Source of the DNA: Albidovulum sp.
GTDB taxonomy: Bacteria; Pseudomonadota; Alphaproteobacteria; Rhodobacterales; Rhodobacteraceae
Assembly: GCA_030837785.1 (NCBI GenBank)
Contig: JAUQYA010000037.1
Span: 1-7,816 of the forward strand
DNA: 7,816 nucleotides
Direction: 5' to 3'
The translations under genes were made by a program, and so were the position numbers. Shown here in pieces: positions 1-5,536 of the stretch. A model generated the notes under the pieces. The model saw only the letters and a program-made list of their open reading frames with translations. It had not been told where the DNA came from and did not search any database. Positions within the stretch are counted from its first letter, which is position 1. Each line of letters opens with the position of its first letter.

Positions 1-1270
1 CATCCGCATCGGCGACGACGAGGTCGATTTCATGCTGTGCGAGATCGGCGGCACCGTGGGCGACATCGAGGGCCTGCCGTTCTTCGAGGCGATCCGCCAG
101 TTCGCCCAGGAACGCCCGCGCGGCCAGTGCATCTTCATGCATCTCACGCTCCTGCCCTATCTCGCCGCGTCCGGGGAACTCAAGACCAAGCCCACCCAGC
201 ATTCGGTGAAGGAACTGCGCTCCATCGGCCTGCAACCGGATGTGCTGGTCTGCCGCTCCGAACACCCGATCCCGGAAAAGGAACGCGCCAAGATCGCGCT
301 CTTCTGCAACGTGCGGCCCGACAGCGTGATCCCCGCCTATGACCTCAATTCGATCTACGAGGCGCCGCTCGCCTATCACCGCGCCGGGCTCGACCAGGCG
401 GTGCTCGACGCCTTCGGCATCTCGCCGGCGCCGCGGCCGAACCTCGAGCGCTGGGAAGACGTGATGGACCGGCTGACCCATGCCGAGGGCGAGGTGCGCG
501 TGGCCATCGTCGGCAAGTACACCCAGCTCGAGGACGCCTACAAGTCGATCGCCGAGGCGCTGACCCACGGCGGCATGGCCAACCGCACGCGGGTCAAGGC
601 CGAATGGATCGACTCAGAGATCTTCGAACGCGAGGACCCCGCGCCGTATCTGGAGAACTTCCACGCCATCCTCGTCCCCGGCGGCTTCGGCGAGAGGGGC
701 ACGGAAGGAAAGATCAAGGCCGCCCGCTTCGCCCGCGAAAAGCGGATCCCCTACCTCGGCATCTGCCTCGGCATGCAGATGGCGGTGATCGAGGCGGCGC
801 GGAACGTGGCCGGAATGGCGAAGGCCGGGTCCGAGGAATTCGACCACGAGAAGGGCGAGAAGCGGTTCGAGCCCGTCGTCTATCACCTCAAGGAATGGGT
901 GCAGGGCAACCACATGGTCAGCCGCAGCGCCGCCGACGACAAGGGCGGCACGATGCGGCTCGGTGCCTATACCGCGCATCTGAAGGCGGGTTCGAAGGTC
1001 GCCGGGGTCTACGGCACGACCGAGATCGAGGAACGCCACCGCCACCGCTACGAGGTGGACACCAAGTATCGCGAGAGGCTGGAAAGCTGCGGGCTGGTGT
1101 TCTCCGGCATGTCGCCCGACGGCCGGCTGCCGGAGATCGTGGAGTGGCAGGACCACCCCTGGTTCATCGGGGTGCAGTACCACCCGGAACTGAAGTCGAA
1201 ACCCTTCGCGCCGCATCCGCTGTTTGCGGATTTCGTGCGGGCGGCGAAGGAGGTGGAAAGGCTGGTTTGA
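1..1270 (+). CDS. pyrG: CTP synthase (glutamine-hydrolysing), C-terminal part, 5' end outside window
   Basis: CTP synthase makes CTP from UTP, ATP and glutamine, the last step of de novo pyrimidine nucleotide synthesis, in the cytosol. The reading frame is open from base 2 and gives 422 residues; the family is about 540-550 long, so roughly the first 125 residues lie left of the window. The synthetase domain is recognised by EIGGTVGDIEG (visible residues 14-24), whose first Glu belongs to the magnesium/nucleotide site, and by TKPTQHSVKEL. The class I glutamine amidotransferase domain follows. It has the oxyanion stretch PGGFGERG from residue 226, the nucleophile Cys255 in GICLGMQ (codon at 764), and His394 and Glu396 in YHPEL (codons at 1181 and 1187). 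The full triad is present, so the gene looks intact at its 3' end. The stop at 1268-1270 is followed by 105 bases with no convincing terminator hairpin. The internal ATG at 32 is not the real start. Confidence 0.98.
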   Translation, partial: IRIGDDEVDFMLCEIGGTVGDIEGLPFFEAIRQFAQERPRGQCIFMHLTLLPYLAASGELKTKPTQHSVKELRSIGLQPDVLVCRSEHPIPEKERAKIALFCNVRPDSVIPAYDLNSIYEAPLAYHRAGLDQAVLDAFGISPAPRPNLERWEDVMDRLTHAEGEVRVAIVGKYTQLEDAYKSIAEALTHGGMANRTRVKAEWIDSEIFEREDPAPYLENFHAILVPGGFGERGTEGKIKAARFAREKRIPYLGICLGMQMAVIEAARNVAGMAKAGSEEFDHEKGEKRFEPVVYHLKEWVQGNHMVSRSAADDKGGTMRLGAYTAHLKAGSKVAGVYGTTEIEERHRHRYEVDTKYRERLESCGLVFSGMSPDGRLPEIVEWQDHPWFIGVQYHPELKSKPFAPHPLFADFVRAAKEVERLV

Positions 1271-1317
1271 AGGGGGGAAACTGAATTCCAAGTTTGAAGA
1301 CTTTTGTCCAGTTGGTG

Positions 1318-1346
1318 TTGATCGTCCCCCAAATCCGAAGTGAAAT
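1318..1346 (+). promoter_or_regulatory. Weak candidate sigma70-type promoter for the zinc-ribbon gene
   Basis: TTGATC (1318-1323) and TGAAAT (1341-1346) are separated by 17 bases and each matches four of six consensus positions. They lie 30 bases before the ATG at 1376, in a stretch that is more AT-rich than the flanking core genes. The gene could instead be read through from pyrG, since no terminator is apparent between them. Confidence 0.3.
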
Positions 1347-1375
1347 AGCAGTTTCGTAGCAAAGGCGTCAGACAC

Positions 1376-2020
1376 ATGACCATCAAGACTTGCGTCGTTT
1401 GCGGAGAACTTGGTCATGGCGTTCTGGTGCCATGTAGCCATTGTGGCTATCGGCCGCAAACGAGTTGGGAGATCGGATATTCCATCCTTCACTCGGATTA
1501 CCATCAGTCAAGAAGCAGTCTTGAGGAACATTCTGCTGAACTGCGGCGGCGCTACGTTGTGCGCCAACCCTTTTGGCATAAACTGTCCCCATCCGAGATC
1601 CACCACATATTCAGTTTCTTGGAAAAACCCGACGGACGTGACTCCCTCGAACTGAGGCGTGGAGCCAAGAATACCTTTTTTGCAAAGCAGCTAAAATTTC
1701 ATTTCATTGGCCCAGACGGATACGAAGCACGGATTGTCCAGCGCGGCAGAGACATCGACAAGCGCGAATACGACGGAATCGCCCGATCGCATCCAACGGA
1801 TGTTTTCCTTCTTTCCGTCTATGATCACGGCAAAAGAGATGATCGCATCGCGCCCAAGAATATTTGGTACGCGATGAGAGACTACTACGCGCTCATTGAG
1901 AGGAGAATGCGCGGGGAAGAAAAGATGGTGAGCATCGTCGCAGCTCACGCCCGACACGGAACACTTGAATTCTTGGCCGGCAAAGGCCTGGATATTCGAA
2001 GTTTGGAAGCACCAGAATAA
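1376..2020 (+). CDS. Orphan protein with N-terminal four-cysteine zinc-ribbon-like motif
   Basis: I do not recognise this 214-residue protein as a named family. Residues 6-23 hold CxxC, ten residues, CxxC (Cys6, Cys9, Cys20, Cys23), the spacing of a small zinc ribbon, so a structural zinc site is likely. The rest has no signal peptide or membrane segment. It is rich in charged and aromatic residues, with HKLSPSEIHHIFSFLEK around residues 70-86, a mixed alpha/beta-looking middle (KFHFIGPDGYEARIV), and a helical C-terminal third with NIWYAMRDYYALIERRMR. The start is the first ATG in frame, with AAAGG at 1361-1365 ten bases upstream. GC is about 45-50% in the 60-base lines at 1441 and 1681, against 73% in the pyrG line at 421, and codon choice is mixed. 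This suggests horizontal acquisition. It stands alone, between pyrG and a repeat-rich gap, so context gives no function. A DNA- or RNA-binding role would be a guess. Confidence 0.8.
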   Translation: MTIKTCVVCGELGHGVLVPCSHCGYRPQTSWEIGYSILHSDYHQSRSSLEEHSAELRRRYVVRQPFWHKLSPSEIHHIFSFLEKPDGRDSLELRRGAKNTFFAKQLKFHFIGPDGYEARIVQRGRDIDKREYDGIARSHPTDVFLLSVYDHGKRDDRIAPKNIWYAMRDYYALIERRMRGEEKMVSIVAAHARHGTLEFLAGKGLDIRSLEAPE

Positions 2021-2040
2021 GGTTCGCAGCGCGCCGTAGT

Positions 2041-2058
2041 GTGCGTGCTCGCACGCCC
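2041..2058. repeat. Inverted repeat, first GTGCGTG-type palindrome
   Basis: GTGCGTG, loop CTCG, CACGCCC; the five inner pairs are perfect, then one mismatch and one more pair. It begins 21 bases after the stop codon of the zinc-ribbon gene. It shares its core and loop size with the palindrome at 2075-2094, so the two look like neighbouring copies of one element, this one partly decayed. Confidence 0.6.
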
Positions 2059-2074
2059 CAATCGCCCCACCAAC

Positions 2075-2094
2075 GGTGCGTGAAATCACGCACC
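2075..2094. repeat. Inverted repeat, second GTGCGTG-type palindrome
   Basis: GGTGCGTG, loop AAAT, CACGCACC: eight perfect pairs. It is the intact version of the palindrome at 2041-2058. No T-run follows (CTCCCC), which argues against a rho-independent terminator. Confidence 0.75.
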
Positions 2095-2106
2095 CTCCCC
2101 CCTTCC

Positions 2107-2134
2107 ACCCGATTTGTCCTGCGACAAATCGGGT
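2107..2134. repeat. 12-bp perfect inverted repeat around a CTGC loop
   Basis: ACCCGATTTGTC at 2107-2118 is perfectly complementary to GACAAATCGGGT at 2123-2134, with loop CTGC. A perfect 12-bp stem with a 4-base loop is far beyond chance here, and its half-AT arms are distinct from the GC-rich surroundings. It directly abuts the next stem at 2135. No T-run follows. Confidence 0.85.
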
Positions 2135-2161
2135 CGCGCCTGCCTGCCCCCGGCAGGCGCG
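2135..2161. repeat. 10-bp GC-rich perfect inverted repeat
   Basis: CGCGCCTGCC at 2135-2144 pairs perfectly with GGCAGGCGCG at 2152-2161 around a 7-base loop (TGCCCCC). It starts on the very next base after the 12-bp stem, giving two back-to-back hairpins that could stack coaxially as RNA. Confidence 0.8.
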
Positions 2162-2260
2162 TTTCCGCGCCCGCCCAGGCAGCCGCGCCCCGATTACTGA
2201 CCCACGGCGCAACCGGAGAACCCCTTGCCCTCCGGCTTGCGTCTCCGGGCAATCGGACCG

Positions 2261-2285
2261 GGGAAAGGCCCACCGGGCCATTCCC
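2261..2285. repeat. Long hairpin with a single A-A mismatch
   Basis: GGGAA (2261-2265), A, GGCCC (2267-2271), loop ACC, GGGCC (2275-2279), A, TTCCC (2281-2285). This gives ten pairs interrupted only by one symmetrical A-A mismatch. The shape is typical of a REP-like palindrome. Confidence 0.75.
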
Positions 2286-2413
2286 GTTCGGCCCTCCCCC
2301 TCACCAAACCCCCAACTGCCCGCGCGCCCTGCCGGGTCGGATGCGGGTCGGGCGGCAGCCGCTGCGCCCCGCCCATCCCCCGCCGCCCGCCCGGTTCGCG
2401 CGGCAGGCAGATC

Positions 2414-2441
2414 GAGCCTCGACAGGCTCCACCTTTGGTGG
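2414..2441. repeat. Two adjacent small hairpins before the methyltransferase gene
   Basis: GAGCCT, loop CGAC, AGGCTC (2414-2429) is followed at once by CCACC, loop TTT, GGTGG (2429-2441). They share one base, so both cannot form at full length, but shortened versions can. They lie about 55 bases before the methyltransferase ATG and could be in its mRNA leader if transcription starts upstream; I see no clear promoter to decide that. Confidence 0.6.
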
Positions 2442-2494
2442 CACAAGCCCGGCGCAGTTCCACAAGTCATGTTGGCAGGATTTCGAGGCGGATG

Positions 2495-3256
2495 ATGGAC
2501 ATCGAGGCGAAGGACAAGCTCTCCACGGCGATTGCCGAGGCGTCGAAGGCGGGCGAGCGCGAGGCGCGGAAGCGCGACATCGAGAAGGGGCTGGCGGTCG
2601 TCGACGCCATCCTGTCCTCGACCGACGCCGAATTCGCCTCGCGCCAGTTCATCCTCGGCAAGGTGCTCGAGTTCGGCATCGGTCGCAATCCGTGGAAGAA
2701 CATGGCGGGCTGGATCCGCCACCAGAACACCAGCACCTTCGGCCTGATGCAGATCCCGACGGAGTTCGCCGATTTCCTCGTCCACCTGGCACGGCTCGAC
2801 ATCCGCACGGCGGTGGAGATCGGCGTGTTCTCGGGCGCAAGCTCCTATCTCATCTGCGCCGTGCTGCAGCGCGCCAACCCGGATGTCGAGTACGTGATGG
2901 TCGACATCGAGGACAAGCTGATCGGCTTCGACGCCTTCGCCAAGCGCCTGAACCTGCGCAAGATGGTGCCCGCCACCTCGCACCACTGCGTCGGCCAGGA
3001 ATACGACTTCGTCTTCATCGACGCCGACCATTCCTACCGGGGTGTAAAGAACGACTGGCTGAACGTCGGCCGCCATGCCCGCAAGGCCGTCGCCTTCCAC
3101 GACATCCACGCCCACGAATACGACGCGAAGGAAGGCGGCGTCGTGCGCGCATGGAACGAGGTCAAGGCCGCGCTGGTCAGCGACCACATGGTGCTCGAAT
3201 TCGCGCACAACCCGGTGCGATGGATGGGGTTGGGGCTGGCGATCCGGCAGGGCTGA
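2495..3256 (+). CDS. Class I SAM-dependent methyltransferase, Methyltransf_24 type
   Basis: A 253-residue soluble protein that should transfer a methyl group from S-adenosylmethionine; the acceptor is unknown. Motif I is VEIGVFSGASSY (residues 107-118), where Glu108 and the glycines shape the SAM pocket. Asp137 in VMVDIEDK ends the second strand and is placed to bind the ribose hydroxyls. FVFIDADHSYRGVKNDW (172-188) is the hallmark fourth-strand motif of the Methyltransf_24 and cephalosporin-hydroxylase-like group, and AFHDIHAHEYD (from 200) supplies further acidic/His residues near the active site. Residues 1-100 form a charged helical N-terminal region. The in-frame opening reaches back to 2225 but crosses hairpin DNA. 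The ATG at 2495 has GAGG at 2485-2488 six bases before it; the adjacent ATG at 2492 is the only close rival. GC is high again, like the core flanks. Related proteins often act on glycans or small molecules, but no such neighbours are present. Confidence 0.85.
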   Translation: MDIEAKDKLSTAIAEASKAGEREARKRDIEKGLAVVDAILSSTDAEFASRQFILGKVLEFGIGRNPWKNMAGWIRHQNTSTFGLMQIPTEFADFLVHLARLDIRTAVEIGVFSGASSYLICAVLQRANPDVEYVMVDIEDKLIGFDAFAKRLNLRKMVPATSHHCVGQEYDFVFIDADHSYRGVKNDWLNVGRHARKAVAFHDIHAHEYDAKEGGVVRAWNEVKAALVSDHMVLEFAHNPVRWMGLGLAIRQG

Positions 3257-3316
3257 CCCCCGCCGCCGCGCCCTGACAGACCGTTAACGCCCCGCGCGCC
3301 CTGTCGGGACGGAAAA

Positions 3317-3355
3317 CCGACGGATGTCCGACGCAGGTCCGACGCGAAGCCGACG
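3317..3355. repeat. Four CCGACG units at an exact 11-base period
   Basis: CCGACG begins at 3317, 3328, 3339 and 3350, each with a variable 5-base spacer. The period of 11 is close to one helical turn, so all four would present on the same face of the DNA. It is not a multiple of three, so this is not a protein repeat. The array ends 15 bases before the proposed -35 element of the TerB-like gene, at about -88 to -50 from the inferred start, where an activator would bind. An operator is my inference. Confidence 0.6.
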
Positions 3356-3370
3356 CGGGCAGCCCGGGCT

Positions 3371-3398
3371 TTGCACCGCCGGCCGATCCGCCTATATC
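3371..3398 (+). promoter_or_regulatory. Promoter of the TerB-like/PhnD-like pair, predicted leaderless
   Basis: TTGCAC (3371-3376) and TATATC (3393-3398) are 16 bases apart. The -10 element ends six bases before the ATG at 3405, so transcription would start at or within one base of the start codon. The six bases between (TCCTCC) contain no Shine-Dalgarno sequence, which fits a leaderless mRNA. Confidence 0.55.
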
Positions 3399-3404
3399 TC
3401 CTCC

Positions 3405-3848
3405 ATGATCTCGCGGCTCCTCACCTCGCTTCTCGCACCCGGGCCGGGCCGGCTGGCCGCACCGGACGCGCAACTGGCGCTCGCCGCGCTCCTCGTGCGC
3501 GTCGCCCGGGCCGACGAACACTACGAAGAGGCAGAGCGCCTGCGCATCGACCGCGTCCTGTCCGGGCGCTACGACCTCTCCCCGTTCGAGGCCGCGAAGC
3601 TCAGGGCCGAGGCCGAGGCGATCGAGGCCGAGGCGCCCGACACCGTGCGCTTCACCCGCGCGCTGAAGGACGCAGTGCCCTACGAGGACCGGATGAGCCT
3701 GATGGAGGCGATGTGGTCGGTGGCGTTGTCGGACGGCGCGCGCGACGGCCGCGAGGATGCGCTGATCCGCGTCACCGCCGATCTTCTCGGCATCAACGAC
3801 CGCGACCGCGCCCTGGCCCGCCAGACCGTTGAGAACGCTAAGAAATGA
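3405..3848 (+). CDS. TerB-like (tellurite resistance TerB family) helical protein
   Basis: A 147-residue cytosolic, all-helical acidic protein resembling the TerB family (TerB/DjlA N-terminal fold), which binds divalent metal through acidic residues. TerB-like domains usually show two similar helical halves, and both are visible here: LAALLVRVARADEHYEEAE (residues 26-44), and SVALSDGARDGRED (105-118) followed by LIRVTADLLGI. Asp37, Glu38, Asp110 and Glu117 are placed to be the metal ligands. An ATG at 3324 would add 27 residues, but that extension crosses the 11-base repeat and the promoter, so I start at 3405. Its stop overlaps the next start as ATGA (3845-3848). None of the classic tellurite operon partners (TerA, C, D, E, Z) is nearby, so tellurite resistance should not be assumed; stand-alone TerB domains have unclear roles. 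Confidence 0.8.
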   Translation: MISRLLTSLLAPGPGRLAAPDAQLALAALLVRVARADEHYEEAERLRIDRVLSGRYDLSPFEAAKLRAEAEAIEAEAPDTVRFTRALKDAVPYEDRMSLMEAMWSVALSDGARDGREDALIRVTADLLGINDRDRALARQTVENAKK

Positions 3849-4624
3849 TTGCGAGCCTCGCCATGTATGACTGGCCGGAGGTGCGCGGCGAACACGACCG
3901 GCTCTGGTCGCTGATCCGCGAGGCGCTGGCCGGCGAGGGTCTCGCCGCACCGGAGGCGCTGACCCGCGACATCCCGCTCTGGGATGTCTGGGAAAGCCCC
4001 GACCTGCTTCTGGCGCAGACCTGCGGCATGCCCTACCGCACCCGGCTGCACGGCCGCGTCACGCTGGTCGCGACGCCCGACTACGGCCTGCCCGATGCGC
4101 CGCCGGGTCTTTACTATTCCGTCCTCGTCGCCCGCGCCGAGGAGCCCGGCGACGCCCCCGATTTCCTCGACCGCACGCTCGCCTTCAACGGCCACGACAG
4201 CCAGTCGGGCTGGGCCGCGCCGCAGAACCACATGGCCCGCCACGGGGGCAGCCACGGGGGCCGCTTCACCCGCACGCTGCACACCGGCGCCCATGTCGAC
4301 AGCGCCCGCGCCGTGGCCGAGGGCCGCGCCGACATCGCCGCCATCGACGCGGTGAGCTGGCGGCTCCTGACCGCGCACCGCCCCGGCATCGCCGAAAGGC
4401 TCCGCGTCCTCGGCCATACCGATCCGACGCCCGGGCTGCCGCTGATCACCGCGCTGGGCCGCGACCCCGCGCCCCTTGCCCGCGCCACCGCCGCCGCGAT
4501 CGCCGCGCTGACTGCCGCGGACCGCGTCGCGCTCGGGCTGCGGGGGGTCGTCGGGATTCCCGCCGAAGCCTATCTCGCCGTGCCGACGCCACCGCCACCT
4601 TCGCAGGATGTGCCGGTGAACTGA
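3845..4624 (+). CDS. PhnD-like substrate-binding-fold protein without signal peptide
   Basis: A 259-residue protein with the two-lobed fold of the PhnD/SsuA/transferrin-type binding proteins. The family signs are AFNGHDSQSGWAAPQNHM (residues 113-130), matching the usual FxDxxSxSGxxxP ligand-loop motif, and LHTGAHVDSARAVAEG followed by RADIAAIDAVSW (145-172), matching the usual HxxSxxAVxxGxxDxAxxD pattern. Ser119, Ser121, His146 and Asp168 are likely ligand contacts. The N-terminus (MIASLAMYDWPEVRG) has no hydrophobic core or cleavage site, so unlike true PhnD it probably stays in the cytosol. It is also a little short for a transport PhnD (about 300). The start is set by the ATGA overlap with the TerB-like gene, which points to coupled translation; M7 at 3863 is an alternative. 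No PhnC or PhnE partner follows, only a polar amino acid transporter. A sensor or enzyme-like role is as possible as binding for transport. Confidence 0.75.
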   Translation: MIASLAMYDWPEVRGEHDRLWSLIREALAGEGLAAPEALTRDIPLWDVWESPDLLLAQTCGMPYRTRLHGRVTLVATPDYGLPDAPPGLYYSVLVARAEEPGDAPDFLDRTLAFNGHDSQSGWAAPQNHMARHGGSHGGRFTRTLHTGAHVDSARAVAEGRADIAAIDAVSWRLLTAHRPGIAERLRVLGHTDPTPGLPLITALGRDPAPLARATAAAIAALTAADRVALGLRGVVGIPAEAYLAVPTPPPPSQDVPVN

Positions 4625-4632
4625 TCATTTTG

Positions 4633-4648
4633 CCGGCGATTTCGCCGG
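4633..4648. repeat. Inverted repeat after the PhnD-like gene, with an alternative partner downstream
   Basis: CCGGCG, loop ATTT, CGCCGG: six perfect GC pairs nine bases after the stop at 4624. No T-run follows, so it is a weak terminator candidate. TTCGCCG (4641-4647), its right arm, can instead pair with CGGCGAA at 4676-4682, so two exclusive structures are possible in the 96-base leader of the transporter operon. I see no convincing promoter in that leader. Confidence 0.5.
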
Positions 4649-4720
4649 TGGCGACACAAAAAGCGCATTGTAAATCGGCGAATTATCCTCCCTATTCGGT
4701 TGCCGGGGGGACATTGCCAC

Positions 4721-5500
4721 ATGACAGACGCCGACACGCCGGTCATCGAAATCCGCAACCTGCACAAGGCCTACGGCCAGCTCGAGGTGCTCAAGGGCGT
4801 CTCGCTCGCAGCGCGCCGGGGCGAGGTCGTGTCGCTGATCGGCTCGTCGGGGTCGGGCAAGTCGACGCTCTTGCGCTGCTGCAACCTCCTCGAGGACAGC
4901 CAGCAGGGCGAGGTGATCTTCAAGGGCGAGAAGGTGCACTGGCGCGGCGAGGGGCTGAACCGCCATCCGGCCGACCGGGCGCAGGTCATCCGCATCCGCA
5001 CCAACCTCTCGATGGTGTTCCAGCAGTTCAATCTCTGGTCGCACATGACGATCCTCCAGAACGTCATGGAGGCGCCGCTGACGGTGCTGAAGCGCGACCG
5101 GGCCGAGGTCGAGGCCGCCGCCCGCAAGTACCTCGACAAGGTCGGCATCGGCGACAAGTGCGACGCCTGGCCCGCGCAGCTTTCCGGCGGCCAGCAGCAG
5201 CGCGCCGCCATCGCCCGCGCGCTCTGCATGGAGCCGACCGCACTTCTTTTCGACGAACCGACCTCGGCGCTCGACCCCGAGCTGGAGCAGGAGGTGGTGA
5301 AGGTCATCAAGGCGCTTGCCGAGGAGGGGCGCACGATGATCCTCGTCACCCACGACATGCGGCTTGCCGCCGACGTGTCCGATCATGTTATCTTCCTGCA
5401 TCTTGGCCGGATCGAGGAGGAGGGTCCGCCGGACCGCCTTTTCGGCGCGCCGAAGACCGAACGCCTGCAACAGTTCCTGAGCGCGACCGTTGCGGCCTGA
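4721..5500 (+). CDS. Polar amino acid ABC transporter, ATP-binding subunit (HisP type)
   Basis: A 259-residue ATPase that powers uptake at the inner face of the membrane. All ABC elements are in place: Walker A GSSGSGKST (residues 41-49), Q-loop Gln101 in VFQQFNLWSHMT, signature LSGGQQQR (154-161), Walker B LLFDEP with Asp178 and Glu179, D-loop SALD (182-185), and switch His211 in VTHD. The segment VIRIRTNLSMVFQQFNLWSHMTILQNVMEAP, read in parts, and the C-terminal HVIFLHLGRIEEEG resemble HisP of the histidine/lysine/arginine/ornithine system and OccP-type subunits, including the family's usual insertion before the Q-loop. The ATG at 4721 is chosen because the only upstream in-frame option is a TTG at 4700. 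A GGGGGG run (4705-4710) lies ten bases before the ATG. Within the operon the binding protein gene follows after 36 bases. The exact amino acid cannot be read from the ATPase. Confidence 0.95.
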   Translation: MTDADTPVIEIRNLHKAYGQLEVLKGVSLAARRGEVVSLIGSSGSGKSTLLRCCNLLEDSQQGEVIFKGEKVHWRGEGLNRHPADRAQVIRIRTNLSMVFQQFNLWSHMTILQNVMEAPLTVLKRDRAEVEAAARKYLDKVGIGDKCDAWPAQLSGGQQQRAAIARALCMEPTALLFDEPTSALDPELEQEVVKVIKALAEEGRTMILVTHDMRLAADVSDHVIFLHLGRIEEEGPPDRLFGAPKTERLQQFLSATVAA

Positions 5501-5524
5501 CCGATCAAGCAACCCAAACCAACC

Positions 5525-5529
5525 GGGAG
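5525..5529 (+). promoter_or_regulatory. Strong ribosome binding site of the binding protein gene
   Basis: GGGAG lies seven bases before the ATG at 5537. It is the clearest Shine-Dalgarno site in the operon and contrasts with the permease downstream, which has none. This fits the need for excess binding protein. Confidence 0.6.
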
Positions 5530-5536
5530 TATCCGA

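Larger units (their letters stand above)
2036..2450. repeat. Hairpin-dense, REP-like mosaic intergenic block
   Basis: The stretch between the zinc-ribbon gene and the methyltransferase (2021-2494, 474 bases) holds no gene I can support. Open frames run through it in several registers, but their products are low-complexity Pro/Arg/Ala peptides, as expected from GC-rich non-coding DNA. It contains at least seven perfect or near-perfect inverted repeats one after another: 2041-2058, 2075-2094, 2107-2134, 2135-2161, 2261-2285, 2414-2429 and 2429-2441. The first two share the core GTGCGTG, a 4-base loop and CACG. Short palindromes of this look occur as dispersed intergenic repeats in Rhodobacteraceae as far as I recall, but copy number cannot be judged from one window. 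None is followed by a T-run, so they are not ordinary terminators. Confidence 0.65.

Noticed and set aside
1271..1335. Terminator of pyrG from the G-run near 1273 and the C-run near 1326
   Set aside because: The arms are about 47 bases apart with no further pairing and no T-run after the C-run.
614..1504. 296-residue open frame on the minus strand over pyrG
   Set aside because: Shadow of pyrG; no recognisable domain, and pyrG motifs including the catalytic triad are on the + strand.
2036..2450. CRISPR array or tRNA gene in the repeat block
   Set aside because: The units are palindromes of different sequence with no regular repeat-spacer spacing, and no cloverleaf or tRNA consensus boxes are visible.
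2225..2494. N-terminal extension of the methyltransferase to 2225
   Set aside because: It would translate inverted repeats into Pro/Arg-rich sequence with no family counterpart, and a well-placed GAGG precedes the ATG at 2495.
1691..3208. 505-residue open frame on the minus strand
   Set aside because: It runs antisense across the zinc-ribbon gene, the hairpin block and the methyltransferase. Its product is a low-complexity, Asp/Val/His/Leu-rich shadow typical of the reverse of GC-rich codons, and the genes on the other strand carry clear motifs.
3248..3275. Terminator after the methyltransferase (CAGGGC with GCCCTG)
   Set aside because: Only six pairs around a 16-base loop that overlaps the end of the coding region, and no T-run follows.
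2041..3276. 411-residue + strand frame across the hairpin block and methyltransferase
   Set aside because: Its product is Arg/Pro/Gly-rich low complexity and it overlaps the true methyltransferase in another frame.
3324..3404. Earlier ATG for the TerB-like gene
   Set aside because: The added residues cross the 11-base repeat and the promoter elements and do not look like part of the TerB fold.
3405..3848. Tellurite resistance locus
   Set aside because: Only a TerB-like domain is present; no TerA, TerC, TerD, TerE or TerZ partner is in the window.
3845..4624. Phosphonate import system
   Set aside because: No PhnC or PhnE partner is present, the protein lacks a signal peptide, and the following ABC genes are of the polar amino acid type.
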